DNA from: Acidobacteriota bacterium | Lineage (GTDB): Bacteria > Acidobacteriota > Thermoanaerobaculia > Multivoradales > JAHEKO01 | Direction of reading: 5' to 3' | Assembly: GCA_027296385.1 (NCBI GenBank) | Contig: JAPUJD010000132.1 | Location: 1 to 6,995, forward strand | Length of the DNA stretch: 6,995 bases | In this document: one piece after another, positions 1 through 6,096 of the stretch | Numbering within the stretch: the first letter of the stretch is position 1 | How the letters are laid out: each line of letters begins with the position of its first letter | Translations under genes and position numbers: made by a program | Notes under the pieces: generated by a model | What the model saw: only the letters and a program-made list of their open reading frames with translations | Told to the model about the DNA's origin: nothing | Databases searched by the model: none

Positions 1-27
1 CCGCGCGATCGTCGAAATCAGAGCCGG

Positions 28-381
28 ATGATGTGGGTCCTCTTTGCCTGGGCAGTGTGCTTCGCGGGCGTCTCGCAGTTGATCAAGAGAGACCTGCTGT
101 CTGCCGGACCGCTGCTGTGGCTGCTCGCGGCGCTGCCGAGCGTTGCAGGGGTCTTCGCGCTCATCGCCTACGGCCGTTTTCTGCGCGAGGCCGACGAGCT
201 CCAGCGCATCATCCAGCTCCGGGCCCTGGCTCTCGGGTTCGGCGGCACCCTTTTCGCTCTGGCCGGTTATCGCGTCTTCGAGCGACTCGGCGCACCGGCC
301 GCAGAGCTCACTGACGTCATGCTCGTCATGATGCTCTTGTATTCGGTCGCGAGCTTGCTCGGCTGGAGGCGTTACCGGTGA
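28..381 (+). CDS. Small four-helix membrane protein paired with an HTH regulator
   Basis: Predicted 117-residue integral membrane protein of unknown function. Four hydrophobic segments are visible at about residues 2-18, 28-48, 66-84 and 94-113. Between the second and third is a charged cytoplasmic-type loop, READELQRIIQLRA (53-66), that I recognise as the conserved part of small membrane proteins encoded next to XRE regulators. The protein ends in a basic tail (WRRYR). Two adjacent ATG codons (28 and 31) are the first starts in the window and lack a convincing Shine-Dalgarno. The frame stays open to base 1 and encodes an Arg-rich stretch (PRDRRNQSR), which would suit the cytoplasmic N-terminus usual in this group, so the true start may lie outside the window. 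The stop overlaps the next gene by 4 nt (GTGA), so the two are probably translationally coupled. A role as sensor or target of the regulator is only inferred from the pairing. Confidence 0.8.
   Translation: MMWVLFAWAVCFAGVSQLIKRDLLSAGPLLWLLAALPSVAGVFALIAYGRFLREADELQRIIQLRALALGFGGTLFALAGYRVFERLGAPAAELTDVMLVMMLLYSVASLLGWRRYR
365..369 (+). promoter_or_regulatory. Ribosome binding site fixing a GTG start
   Basis: GGAGG lies inside the end of the membrane protein gene, 8 nt before the GTG at 378. It supports GTG as the true start of the HTH gene, because there is no ATG in that frame near the beginning of the conserved domain. Confidence 0.6.
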
Positions 382-584
382 AGAACCGGCTGAAGGTGCT
401 ACGCGCCGAGCGCGACTGGACGCAGGCGGACCTGGCCCAGGCCCTCGACGTGTCGCGACAGACGGTCAATGCCGTCGAGAAAGGCAAGCACGACCCGAGT
501 CTTCCCTTGGCCTTCAGGGTCGCTCGACTCTTCGAGCGACAGATAGAGGACATCTTCACGGATGATGAGAAGGGAACGTCATGA
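378..584 (+). CDS. XRE-family helix-turn-helix transcriptional regulator, YozG-like
   Basis: A 68-residue protein that is almost entirely one Cro/CI-type (HTH_3) DNA-binding domain. Helix 2 is around TQADLAQA (15-22), the recognition helix follows at SRQTVNAVEKG (26-36), and the remaining helices give the typical SLPLAFRVARLF and IEDIF segments (41-60). Length and sequence match the short YozG-like regulators that are just a DNA-binding domain and dimerise or act with a partner. It starts at GTG 378, inside the stop of the membrane protein gene, behind a GGAGG site. Its TGA overlaps the ATG of the next small gene. In this family the regulator normally controls its own operon, which is likely but not shown here. 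A 9-bp perfect inverted repeat (519-527 / 532-540) lies in its 3' half. Confidence 0.93.
   Translation: MKNRLKVLRAERDWTQADLAQALDVSRQTVNAVEKGKHDPSLPLAFRVARLFERQIEDIFTDDEKGTS
569..575 (+). promoter_or_regulatory. Ribosome binding site for the 59-residue gene
   Basis: GAAGGGA ends 5 nt before the ATG at 581. Together with the ATGA overlap it is the main evidence that the short downstream frame is translated. Confidence 0.45.
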
Positions 585-760
585 GCTTCAGAATCAAGAA
601 CATCGGTGTCGGCATCAAGGAGTATTTCGGGTTCGTCGAGGCGAACGTGACCTGGCGACAGCGCTGCCGGCACTTCCTGGCTTCCGAGCGTCGCTCGTTC
701 GCCCGGCTGATCGGTACGGAGCGACCCTCACGCCCCTGCAAGGGGCGACCCGACTCATGA
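581..760 (+). CDS. Unrecognised 59-residue protein, third gene of the HTH cassette
   Basis: A short reading frame that starts with MSFRIKNIGVGIKEYFGFVE. Its ATG overlaps the TGA of the HTH gene (ATGA) and a GAAGGGA site sits 5 nt upstream, so translation coupled to the regulator is likely. Residues 1-45 look protein-like, with alternating charged and hydrophobic positions and aromatic residues. Residues 46-59 (TERPSRPCKGRPDS) look low-complexity and coincide with the DNA of a strong hairpin at 731-747. That makes it possible that the gene is truncated or frameshifted near its end. There is no membrane segment, signal peptide or metal-binding motif. I do not recognise the family. Alternatively it is a remnant of a longer third gene whose 3' end was lost when the debris to the right formed. 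Confidence 0.45.
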   Translation: MSFRIKNIGVGIKEYFGFVEANVTWRQRCRHFLASERRSFARLIGTERPSRPCKGRPDS

Positions 761-763
761 GGG
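725..763. terminator. Nested hairpin between converging genes, possible terminator
   Basis: The inner stem CGCCCCT/AGGGGCG (731-737 and 741-747) is perfect over 7 bp with a GCA loop. An outer pair CCCTCA/TGAGGG (725-730 and 758-763) encloses it. There is no T-run on either side, so classic intrinsic termination is doubtful, but the position between a + strand gene end and a - strand gene end suits a bidirectional stop. Confidence 0.3.
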
Positions 764-775
764 GTTCGCCGAGCG

Positions 776-1315
776 CTACCAGAACGATTGGAGCTCGGTG
801 TAAGGAAGTGGGTGCCAGGATTCCACTCTGTCGAGACGGGGGTCGCCCTCGAGAAGAGCCAGCCCACCACCCTGGTTCGGCAGGACATACTTCCCCCTCA
901 GGCGGCTCGTGACCGCTTTCGGGAACATTCTCAGTCGGTATGTCTCGAGCATCCACGGGCATTCTTCGAGATCGACTTGCTGCATTGCCTGCATCCAGTT
1001 CCCCTTCGCAGCATGTTCCTGGAAGAGTGAGTCGAGATACCAATCGGCGGTGCAGGGTCTCAGGAAATAGACGAGGCCAGAAGGGTCTATGACTCGATCG
1101 TCCGGCTCTGCCAGACTTCGAAGTTGGCGCAAGGTAGCGACTTGTCGACTACGCGGAGCCGCCAGCGAGCTGAAGTATGCAGACCAGGCCTAGCTGCCTG
1201 TTGCAGCGAATTGAAGAAGTAAGGCAAGGATCACCCCGCCAACGGTCGTTCGGGAGATTCTGCCTTTACCTTGTCCACTGCAGCTCTTCCGAGGAGAGTT
1301 ACTCGAGCTAGGCCA
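776..1315 (-). pseudogene. Decayed C-terminus of a probable membrane glycosyltransferase (GT39/ArnT-like)
   Basis: Read on the minus strand, the frame is open from 1315 down to a TAG at 776-778 except for one in-frame TAG at 1190-1192. Before that stop is a basic stretch followed by a hydrophobic helix (TTVGGVILALLLQFAATGS). After it comes a soluble tail of about 136 residues rich in W, Y and F, including VYFLRPCTADWYLDSLF and CPWMLETYRLRMF. A last membrane helix followed by a periplasmic tail with a PDD-V-D--G-V-FLRP pattern is what I recall from the end of GT39/ArnT-type polyprenyl-sugar transferases, but that family call is tentative. The TAG could be one change from CAG. No N-terminal catalytic part is present. 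By hand count about two thirds of codons end in G or C, fewer than in the genes to the right, and AGA/AGG codons occur. A shorter intact product could start at TTG 1132 (118 residues), so a real small gene is the alternative. Confidence 0.45.
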
Positions 1316-1523
1316 CTACCCTACACGCGGCCCGACGGCGGCTCGCTCTCGAGACGCGGGCGTAGTGACCATAGTAAGACACGAGGTGGAGTCTGAGTGC
1401 GGTGCCCTCGGTCACGACGCCTTGCAGGCACAGGCATCTTCACCGGTTCGCTCGTCACGATGTCAGGCCATGGGAGATACCTAGGTCGCTGCGAAATGGC
1501 GCCCGCGCTATGGTGGTCTCACG
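1316..1523. other. Non-coding stretch, probable gene debris and leader of the acyl-ligase operon
   Basis: No convincing gene is present on either strand. On the minus strand, a 38-codon open segment (about 1311-1424) contains SYYGHYARVSRASRRRAA, which loosely resembles the C-terminal YYG-Y-n-R motif of IS91-like transposases. This could be chance. CACTAC (1314-1319) can pair with GTAGTG (1362-1367) across a long GC-rich loop. The promoter of the downstream operon should lie here, since the next gene starts at 1524, but I see no confident -35/-10 pair. Confidence 0.4.
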
Positions 1524-4361
1524 ATGAGCGACCAGACGACCGTCGCGCCCGAGCCGGATGCGGATGCCGAAAGGCGTGCCGTGAGCGGCGAGGCACTGCT
1601 CGCGGTCGTGCGCCAGGTGGTGGAGGAGCTGCATCCGAGTGCCGCCGGCAAGCGGATGACTCTCGACAGCTCGCTCGACCGCGACCTGGCACTCGATAGC
1701 CTGGGACGGGTGGAGGTGGTGGGGCGGCTCGAGAAGGCGTTCGGCGTCGGCTTGGCCGATGGCGTGGTGGCGAGCGCGGAAACTCCGCGCGATCTCTTGC
1801 GCGCGGTTGTGAGCGCCGTGGGACCGGCTGCCGGGGTCGCCGAATCGGTGGCCCACGAGACAGCCGAGCTGGGCGCGGCCGAGCCGGCTCCGGAGCGCTC
1901 GCGAACCCTGGTCGAAGTGCTCGACTGGCATGTCGACCACAACGCCGAGCGGCGCCACGTCACCTTGCTGGCCAGCGACGGCGAGACCGAAGAGCTGACC
2001 TACGGTGCCCTGAGACAGAGTGCGCTGGCGGTCGCCGCCGGTCTCCAGGAGCGGGGGTTGGAGCCGTCGCAGATGGTCGGCTTGATGCTGCCGACCAGCC
2101 TCGACTACTTCGCCGCATTCTTCGGCGTGCTGCTGGCGGGCGGTGTGCCTGTGCCCCTCTACCCGCCGGCGCGTCTCAGCCAGATCGAGGACCATCTCAA
2201 GCGCCAGGCCGGCATCCTGGCGACGGCGCGCGCCCGCTTCATGATCACAGTGCCCGAGGTGCTGCCGCTCGCGCGCCTGCTGCGCGCGCAGGTGCCGACG
2301 CTGCGCCGTACGGTGACCGTGGCTGAGCTGAGCATGCCGGGTGCCAACCCCAGCCTGCCCGTCGTGCGCGAGAACGACATCGCCTTCCTGCAGTTCACTT
2401 CGGGCAGCACCGCGGATCCCAAGGGCGTGGTGCTGACCCACGCCAACCTGCTGGCCAATCTGCGCGCATTTGGCCAGATGGCTGAAATGTCCGCCGCCGA
2501 CGTGGCGGTCAGTTGGCTGCCGCTCTACCACGACATGGGCCTGATCGGGGCCTGGATGGGCAGCCTCTACTACGCCATGCCCCTGGTGCTGATGTCGCCG
2601 CTCGCCTTCCTGACTCGGCCGGCGCGGTGGCTATGGGCGATCCATCACCACCGGGCGACATTGTCGGCCGGTCCCAACTTCGCCTACGAGCTGTGCCTGA
2701 GCAAGATCGAAGACGCCGAGATCGAGGGGCTCGACCTGTCGTCCTTGCGCGGCTCGCTCAACGGTGCCGAACCGGTGAGCCCGGCGACCATCCGCCGCTT
2801 CACCGAGCGCTTCGCCGAGTACGGCTATCGACCGGAAATGATGATGCCAGTCTACGGCCTGGCTGAATGTTCGGTCGGCCTGGCCTTCCCGCCGGTCGGC
2901 CGCGGACCTGTCGTCGATGTTGTTCGCCGGGAGCCACTATCCAAGAAGGGGCGTGCCGAGGCTGCAGCGGTGGACGACGACGACGCGGTTCGTTTCGTCG
3001 GCGCCGGCTTCGCCTTGCCCGGCCACGAGATTCGCATCGTCGACGGTACCGGCGCCGAGGTTGGCGAGCGCCAGGAGGGTCGCATCGAGTTCCGCGGGCC
3101 GTCGGCGACGAGCGGCTACTTTCGCAACCCAGAGGCCACGGCGAAGCTTTTTCACGGCGACTGGCTCGACTCGGGCGATCTTGGATACCTCGCCAAGGGA
3201 GAGCTTTTCGTCACCGGTCGCGCCAAGGACATGATCATCCGCGCCGGGCAAAACATCTACCCCCAGGAGCTCGAAGAGGCGGTGGGTGACCTCGATGGCG
3301 TGCGCAAGGGCTGCGTCGCGGTGTTCGGAACTACCGAGGAGGCCACCGGCACCGAGCGACTGATCGTGCTGGCTGAGACTCGGGCGACCGAGGACGAGGC
3401 TCTGCAGCAGCTGCGCGACAGGATTCAGGAGTTGTCGGTCGACCTTGTCGGCACGCCGGCGGACGACGTGAAGCTGGTGCCGCCGCATACGGTGCCGAAG
3501 ACCTCGAGCGGCAAGATCCGCCGGGCCGCCGGTCGCGCGCTCTACGAGGGCGGCCGCCTGCGACGCCGCGGTCCGGTCTGGTGGCAGGTGGCGCGACTGG
3601 CCATGGCCGGCGCGCGCCCGCAGTGGGTGCGCACGCGGCGGGCGGCGCGGGAGCTCGCCTACGCGGGTCGGTTCTGGACGGTGGTCGGTCTGGCGGCGGT
3701 CCCCGTCGTCGCCGGTATCGTGCTGCTACCCAGGCTGGCGCGACGGCGGCGCATGGCGCGTGAAGCGGCCCGAGGGATCGCGCGCCTGACCTCGACGCCC
3801 ATCCGGGTTTCAGGCGAAGAGCACCTGGCTGGCGCCGGACCGTTCGTCGTGACCGCCAACCACGCCAGCTATCTGGATGGTTTCGCGCTCGCCGCCGCGC
3901 TGCCGCCCGATGGTGCCTTCCTGGCGAAGAGCGAGCTACGGGGCAGCTTCGTAGCCCGTCTGCTGCTCGAACGTCTCGGCACGCTCTTCGTCGAGCGTTT
4001 CGATCCCAGCAAAAGTGTCGAGGACATAGAGCAAGCGGCAGAGGCGCTCGCCGGGGGGCAGTCCCTGCTCGTGTTCCCGGAGGGCACGTTCGACCGCGCA
4101 CCGGGCTTGCGGCCCTTCCGCCTCGGGGCTTTCCTGCTGGCGGCACAGTCCGGCACGCCGGTCGTGCCGGTCGCCATTCGAGGTACCCGCTCGGTGCTGC
4201 GGGGCGACCAGTGGTTTCCTCGTCGCGGCTCGCTGACGGTCACGATCGGAGCGCCGATCGCGCCCGACGGAACGGATCTCGCGGCAGCGGCCAGGCTACG
4301 CGACGCTGTGCGGGCCGAGATCCTCGAGCACTGCGGAGAGCCGGACCGGGGCGCTGAGTAG
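1524..4361 (+). CDS. ACP / fatty acyl-AMP ligase / PlsC-like acyltransferase fusion protein
   Basis: A 945-residue three-part enzyme. Residues about 20-100 are an acyl carrier protein; Ser59 in LALDSLGR is the phosphopantetheine site. Residues about 130-685 are an ANL adenylation domain of the fatty acyl-AMP ligase type: P-loop TSGSTADPKG (292-301), WLPLYHDMGLIG (331-342), NGAEP (413-417), YGLAE (444-448), DSGD (549-552), GRAKDMIIRAGQNIYP (565-580), and catalytic Lys664 in SSGKIRR. A basic-flanked membrane helix (about 716-737) follows. Residues about 755-935 are an LPLAT/PlsC domain with HX4D (His780-Asp785 in NHASYLDG), FPEGT (851-855) and VPVAIRGTR (881-889). All key residues are present. 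The expected reaction is ATP-dependent activation of a fatty acid, loading on the built-in ACP, and transfer to a lysolipid or similar acceptor at the inner membrane. E. coli Aas combines the same activities with the acyltransferase first and no ACP. ATG 1524 is the only ATG after an in-frame TAG at 1482; its ribosome site is weak (TGGTGGT). Confidence 0.9.
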   Translation: MSDQTTVAPEPDADAERRAVSGEALLAVVRQVVEELHPSAAGKRMTLDSSLDRDLALDSLGRVEVVGRLEKAFGVGLADGVVASAETPRDLLRAVVSAVGPAAGVAESVAHETAELGAAEPAPERSRTLVEVLDWHVDHNAERRHVTLLASDGETEELTYGALRQSALAVAAGLQERGLEPSQMVGLMLPTSLDYFAAFFGVLLAGGVPVPLYPPARLSQIEDHLKRQAGILATARARFMITVPEVLPLARLLRAQVPTLRRTVTVAELSMPGANPSLPVVRENDIAFLQFTSGSTADPKGVVLTHANLLANLRAFGQMAEMSAADVAVSWLPLYHDMGLIGAWMGSLYYAMPLVLMSPLAFLTRPARWLWAIHHHRATLSAGPNFAYELCLSKIEDAEIEGLDLSSLRGSLNGAEPVSPATIRRFTERFAEYGYRPEMMMPVYGLAECSVGLAFPPVGRGPVVDVVRREPLSKKGRAEAAAVDDDDAVRFVGAGFALPGHEIRIVDGTGAEVGERQEGRIEFRGPSATSGYFRNPEATAKLFHGDWLDSGDLGYLAKGELFVTGRAKDMIIRAGQNIYPQELEEAVGDLDGVRKGCVAVFGTTEEATGTERLIVLAETRATEDEALQQLRDRIQELSVDLVGTPADDVKLVPPHTVPKTSSGKIRRAAGRALYEGGRLRRRGPVWWQVARLAMAGARPQWVRTRRAARELAYAGRFWTVVGLAAVPVVAGIVLLPRLARRRRMAREAARGIARLTSTPIRVSGEEHLAGAGPFVVTANHASYLDGFALAAALPPDGAFLAKSELRGSFVARLLLERLGTLFVERFDPSKSVEDIEQAAEALAGGQSLLVFPEGTFDRAPGLRPFRLGAFLLAAQSGTPVVPVAIRGTRSVLRGDQWFPRRGSLTVTIGAPIAPDGTDLAAAARLRDAVRAEILEHCGEPDRGAE

Positions 4362-4382
4362 ACTCCCGGGATCGTAGAGTCT
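4360..4382 (+). other. Weak stem-loop after the acyl-ligase gene
   Basis: AGACTC (4360-4365) and GAGTCT (4377-4382) form a 6-bp stem with an 11-nt loop, right at the stop codon. There is no T-run. It could slightly attenuate read-through or protect the message, but with only 47 nt to the next gene it is unlikely to end the operon. Confidence 0.2.
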
Positions 4383-4408
4383 GGTGTGGGCTAGCATGAG
4401 CGGCTCTG

Positions 4409-5329
4409 ATGTCTGAACGTCCGGTCGTCCAGGTCTCGGACCTGCGGAAAACCTACGGCTCGACGGTGGCCGTCGAGAGCGCCTCGTTCGAGGTGCTGGA
4501 GGGCGAGATCTTTGGTCTCATCGGGCCCAACGGCGCCAGCAAGACCACGATCATGGAGTGCGTCGAGGGCATTCGCCGGCCGGACCGCGGCTTGATCTCG
4601 GTGCTCGGCCTGGACCCTCACAAGGACATCTACAAGCTCCAGCACCGTATCGGCGTGCAACTGCAGGAGGCGCAGCTACAGAAGCGGATCAAGGTCTGGG
4701 AGGCCGTCGATCTGTGGTCTTCGCTCTATCCCCACACCGTGGATGGCGAGGCGCTCCTCGAGCAACTCGGGTTGACCGCCAAGCGCGGGTCCTGGTTCAT
4801 GACGCTCTCGGGGGGGCAGAAGCAGAGGCTGTTCATCGCCCTGGCCCTGATCAACGATCCCGAGGTGGTGTTTCTCGACGAGCTCACCACCGGGCTCGAC
4901 CCCCAGGCTCGGCGAGCGATCTGGGCCCTGGTGACGAGCATTCGCGAGCGCGGCAAGACCGTCTTGCTCACCACCCACCTGATGGAAGAGGCCGAGCGAC
5001 TCTGCGACCGTGTGGCGATCATCGAGCACGGCCGGGTGATCGAGATCGACACGCCGCAGGCCCTGGTGAGCAAGCACTGTCCCGAGCGCGGCGTCGTCTT
5101 CTCCTGCGACCTGCGGGATGCCGGCGCGGGACTGCGGCGGATCGAGGGAATCGAGGCCGTGACCGAGGAGGGGACGAGCTACCGGCTCGAAGGCCGCGGT
5201 GAGGACTTTGTCTCCCACGTCATGCGATTCCTCTCGGACAACGAGATCCAGGTGCGCGACTTTCGCACCGTGATGCCGACTCTCGAAGACGTTTTTCTGA
5301 AGCTCACGGGCCATGGGATACGGGACTGA
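4409..5329 (+). CDS. ABC-2 type transporter, ATP-binding subunit
   Basis: A 306-residue cytoplasmic ATPase of the CcmA/DrrA-like class that powers the permease encoded 8 nt downstream. Visible motifs are Walker A GPNGASKTT (39-47), a Q-loop in GVQLQEA (82-88), signature LSGGQKQR (133-140), Walker B VVFLDE (153-158), D-loop GLDP (162-165) and the switch His190 in TTHLMEEAE. The C-terminal extension of about 80 residues ends in PTLEDVFLKLTG, typical of the DrrA-like class. Two oddities: the Gly before Lys45 of Walker A is Ser44 (codon AGC at 4538), and the Pro after the catalytic Glu158 is Leu159 (LDELTTGLD). I recall the second as a recurrent subfamily variant; the first is rarer. All other catalytic residues are intact, so an active ATPase is still likely. 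The ATG at 4409 has no strong ribosome site; an upstream ATG (4396) reaches a stop within 7 codons. Substrate unknown. Confidence 0.93.
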   Translation: MSERPVVQVSDLRKTYGSTVAVESASFEVLEGEIFGLIGPNGASKTTIMECVEGIRRPDRGLISVLGLDPHKDIYKLQHRIGVQLQEAQLQKRIKVWEAVDLWSSLYPHTVDGEALLEQLGLTAKRGSWFMTLSGGQKQRLFIALALINDPEVVFLDELTTGLDPQARRAIWALVTSIRERGKTVLLTTHLMEEAERLCDRVAIIEHGRVIEIDTPQALVSKHCPERGVVFSCDLRDAGAGLRRIEGIEAVTEEGTSYRLEGRGEDFVSHVMRFLSDNEIQVRDFRTVMPTLEDVFLKLTGHGIRD

Positions 5330-5333
5330 GGTG
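5328..5333 (+). promoter_or_regulatory. Ribosome binding site fixing a GTG start
   Basis: GAGGTG overlaps the stop of the ATPase gene and ends 4 nt before the GTG at 5338. It favours that GTG over the GTG at 5331, which is in another frame and inside the site itself. Confidence 0.5.
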
Positions 5334-5337
5334 CGCC

Positions 5338-6084
5338 GTGCTGCGTAGCTTGCTCAAGCTGACCTGGGTGGAGATCAAGATCTTCGTGCGCGAGCCGATG
5401 GGGGTGCTGGGCACGGTCGGGATCCCCGTGCTGATCTTCCTGGCGCTGGGCAAGACCCTTGGCGGGGCGCCGGAAGACGCATCCGAACTACCCACCTTCC
5501 TGGGCCCGCAACTGCCGGTCTTCGCGGCGGTCTTCATCGCCGTGGGCTCGGTGCTCTCGCTGGTCGCCATCATCTCGATCTACCGCGAAGGGGGGATCTT
5601 GAAGCGTCTACGGGCCACGCCGCTGCGGCCACAGATCATCCTTTCGGCCCACGTTCTCGTGAAGCTCCTCTTCACCACGGTGACGATCGCTCTCCTGCTG
5701 CTGGCCGGGAGGCGTTTCTTCCCGGTCGCGCCGGAGGCGAGCCTCTTCTCGCTCGGCCTGGCGCTGCTGTTCACCACGGTCAGCATCCTCGCCATCGGTT
5801 TCGTCATCGCCAGCGTCGTGCCGACGGCGCGCTTCGCCCAGCCCATCGGCAGCGCCATCCTCTATCCGATGCTGGCGCTCTCCGGGGTCCTGGTCTCGGC
5901 GGAGGGCTTGCCCGCCGGCTGGCGCGTGGTGGCCAACCTGTTGCCGCTGACCCATGCCGTGTCGCTGCTGCAGGGAATCTGGACCGGCGCCGGCTGGGGC
6001 GACCATCTGATCGAGGTGGCGGCCCTGATCCTAAACTTCGTGATCTGCATCGCGCTGTCGGCAAAGATCTTTCGCTGGGAGTAG
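5338..6084 (+). CDS. ABC-2 type transporter, permease subunit
   Basis: A 248-residue inner-membrane protein with six predicted helices at about residues 24-42, 58-80, 105-124, 136-160, 170-188 and 225-244, the ABC-2 membrane domain layout. The amphipathic N-terminus (LLKLTWVEIKIFVREP, 5-20) and the loop IYREGGILKRLRATPLRP (81-98) after helix 2 are hallmarks of DrrB-like ABC-2 permeases; the loop is where the ATPase docks. The conserved NLLPLTHAVSLLQGIWTG (200-217) lies before the last helix. Length is normal for the family. It starts at GTG 5338 behind GAGGTG, 8 nt after the ATPase gene, so the two make one exporter, probably two copies of each. DrrAB-like systems export drugs, lipids or polysaccharide precursors; which applies cannot be told. 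The upstream acylation enzyme makes a lipid substrate plausible, as inference. Confidence 0.93.
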   Translation: MLRSLLKLTWVEIKIFVREPMGVLGTVGIPVLIFLALGKTLGGAPEDASELPTFLGPQLPVFAAVFIAVGSVLSLVAIISIYREGGILKRLRATPLRPQIILSAHVLVKLLFTTVTIALLLLAGRRFFPVAPEASLFSLGLALLFTTVSILAIGFVIASVVPTARFAQPIGSAILYPMLALSGVLVSAEGLPAGWRVVANLLPLTHAVSLLQGIWTGAGWGDHLIEVAALILNFVICIALSAKIFRWE

Positions 6085-6091
6085 GGAGAGG
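6084..6091 (+). promoter_or_regulatory. Strong ribosome binding site of the reductase gene
   Basis: GGGAGAGG starts on the last base of the permease stop codon and ends 5 nt before ATG 6097. It is the best Shine-Dalgarno of the right-hand operon and supports translation of the reductase from the shared message. Confidence 0.5.
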
Positions 6092-6096
6092 ACCGA

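Noticed and set aside
562..912. + strand frame of 116 codons overlapping the small third cassette gene
   Set aside because: Low-complexity, Arg-rich product that crosses into the convergent debris; the frame at 581 has the better ribosome site and the ATGA overlap.
1311..1370. Long-range inverted repeat (GGCCACTAC / GTAGTGACC) as a possible structured RNA
   Set aside because: Short arms with one mismatch and a loop of over 40 nt; no conserved RNA features recognised.
1421..1523. Promoter-like words (TTGCAG, CATCTT) before the acyl-ligase gene
   Set aside because: Spacing and sequence do not give a convincing -35/-10 pair, and promoter consensus for this organism is unknown.
1455..2531. Long minus-strand open frame (358 codons) opposite the acyl-ligase gene
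   Set aside because: It is antisense to the ACP and adenylation domains with clear catalytic motifs; its product is His/Arg/Gln-rich and looks like a high-GC shadow frame.
3331..4146. Minus-strand open frame of 271 codons
   Set aside because: Extremely Arg/Pro/Ala-rich product, opposite conserved motifs of the fusion protein; a shadow of third-position GC bias.
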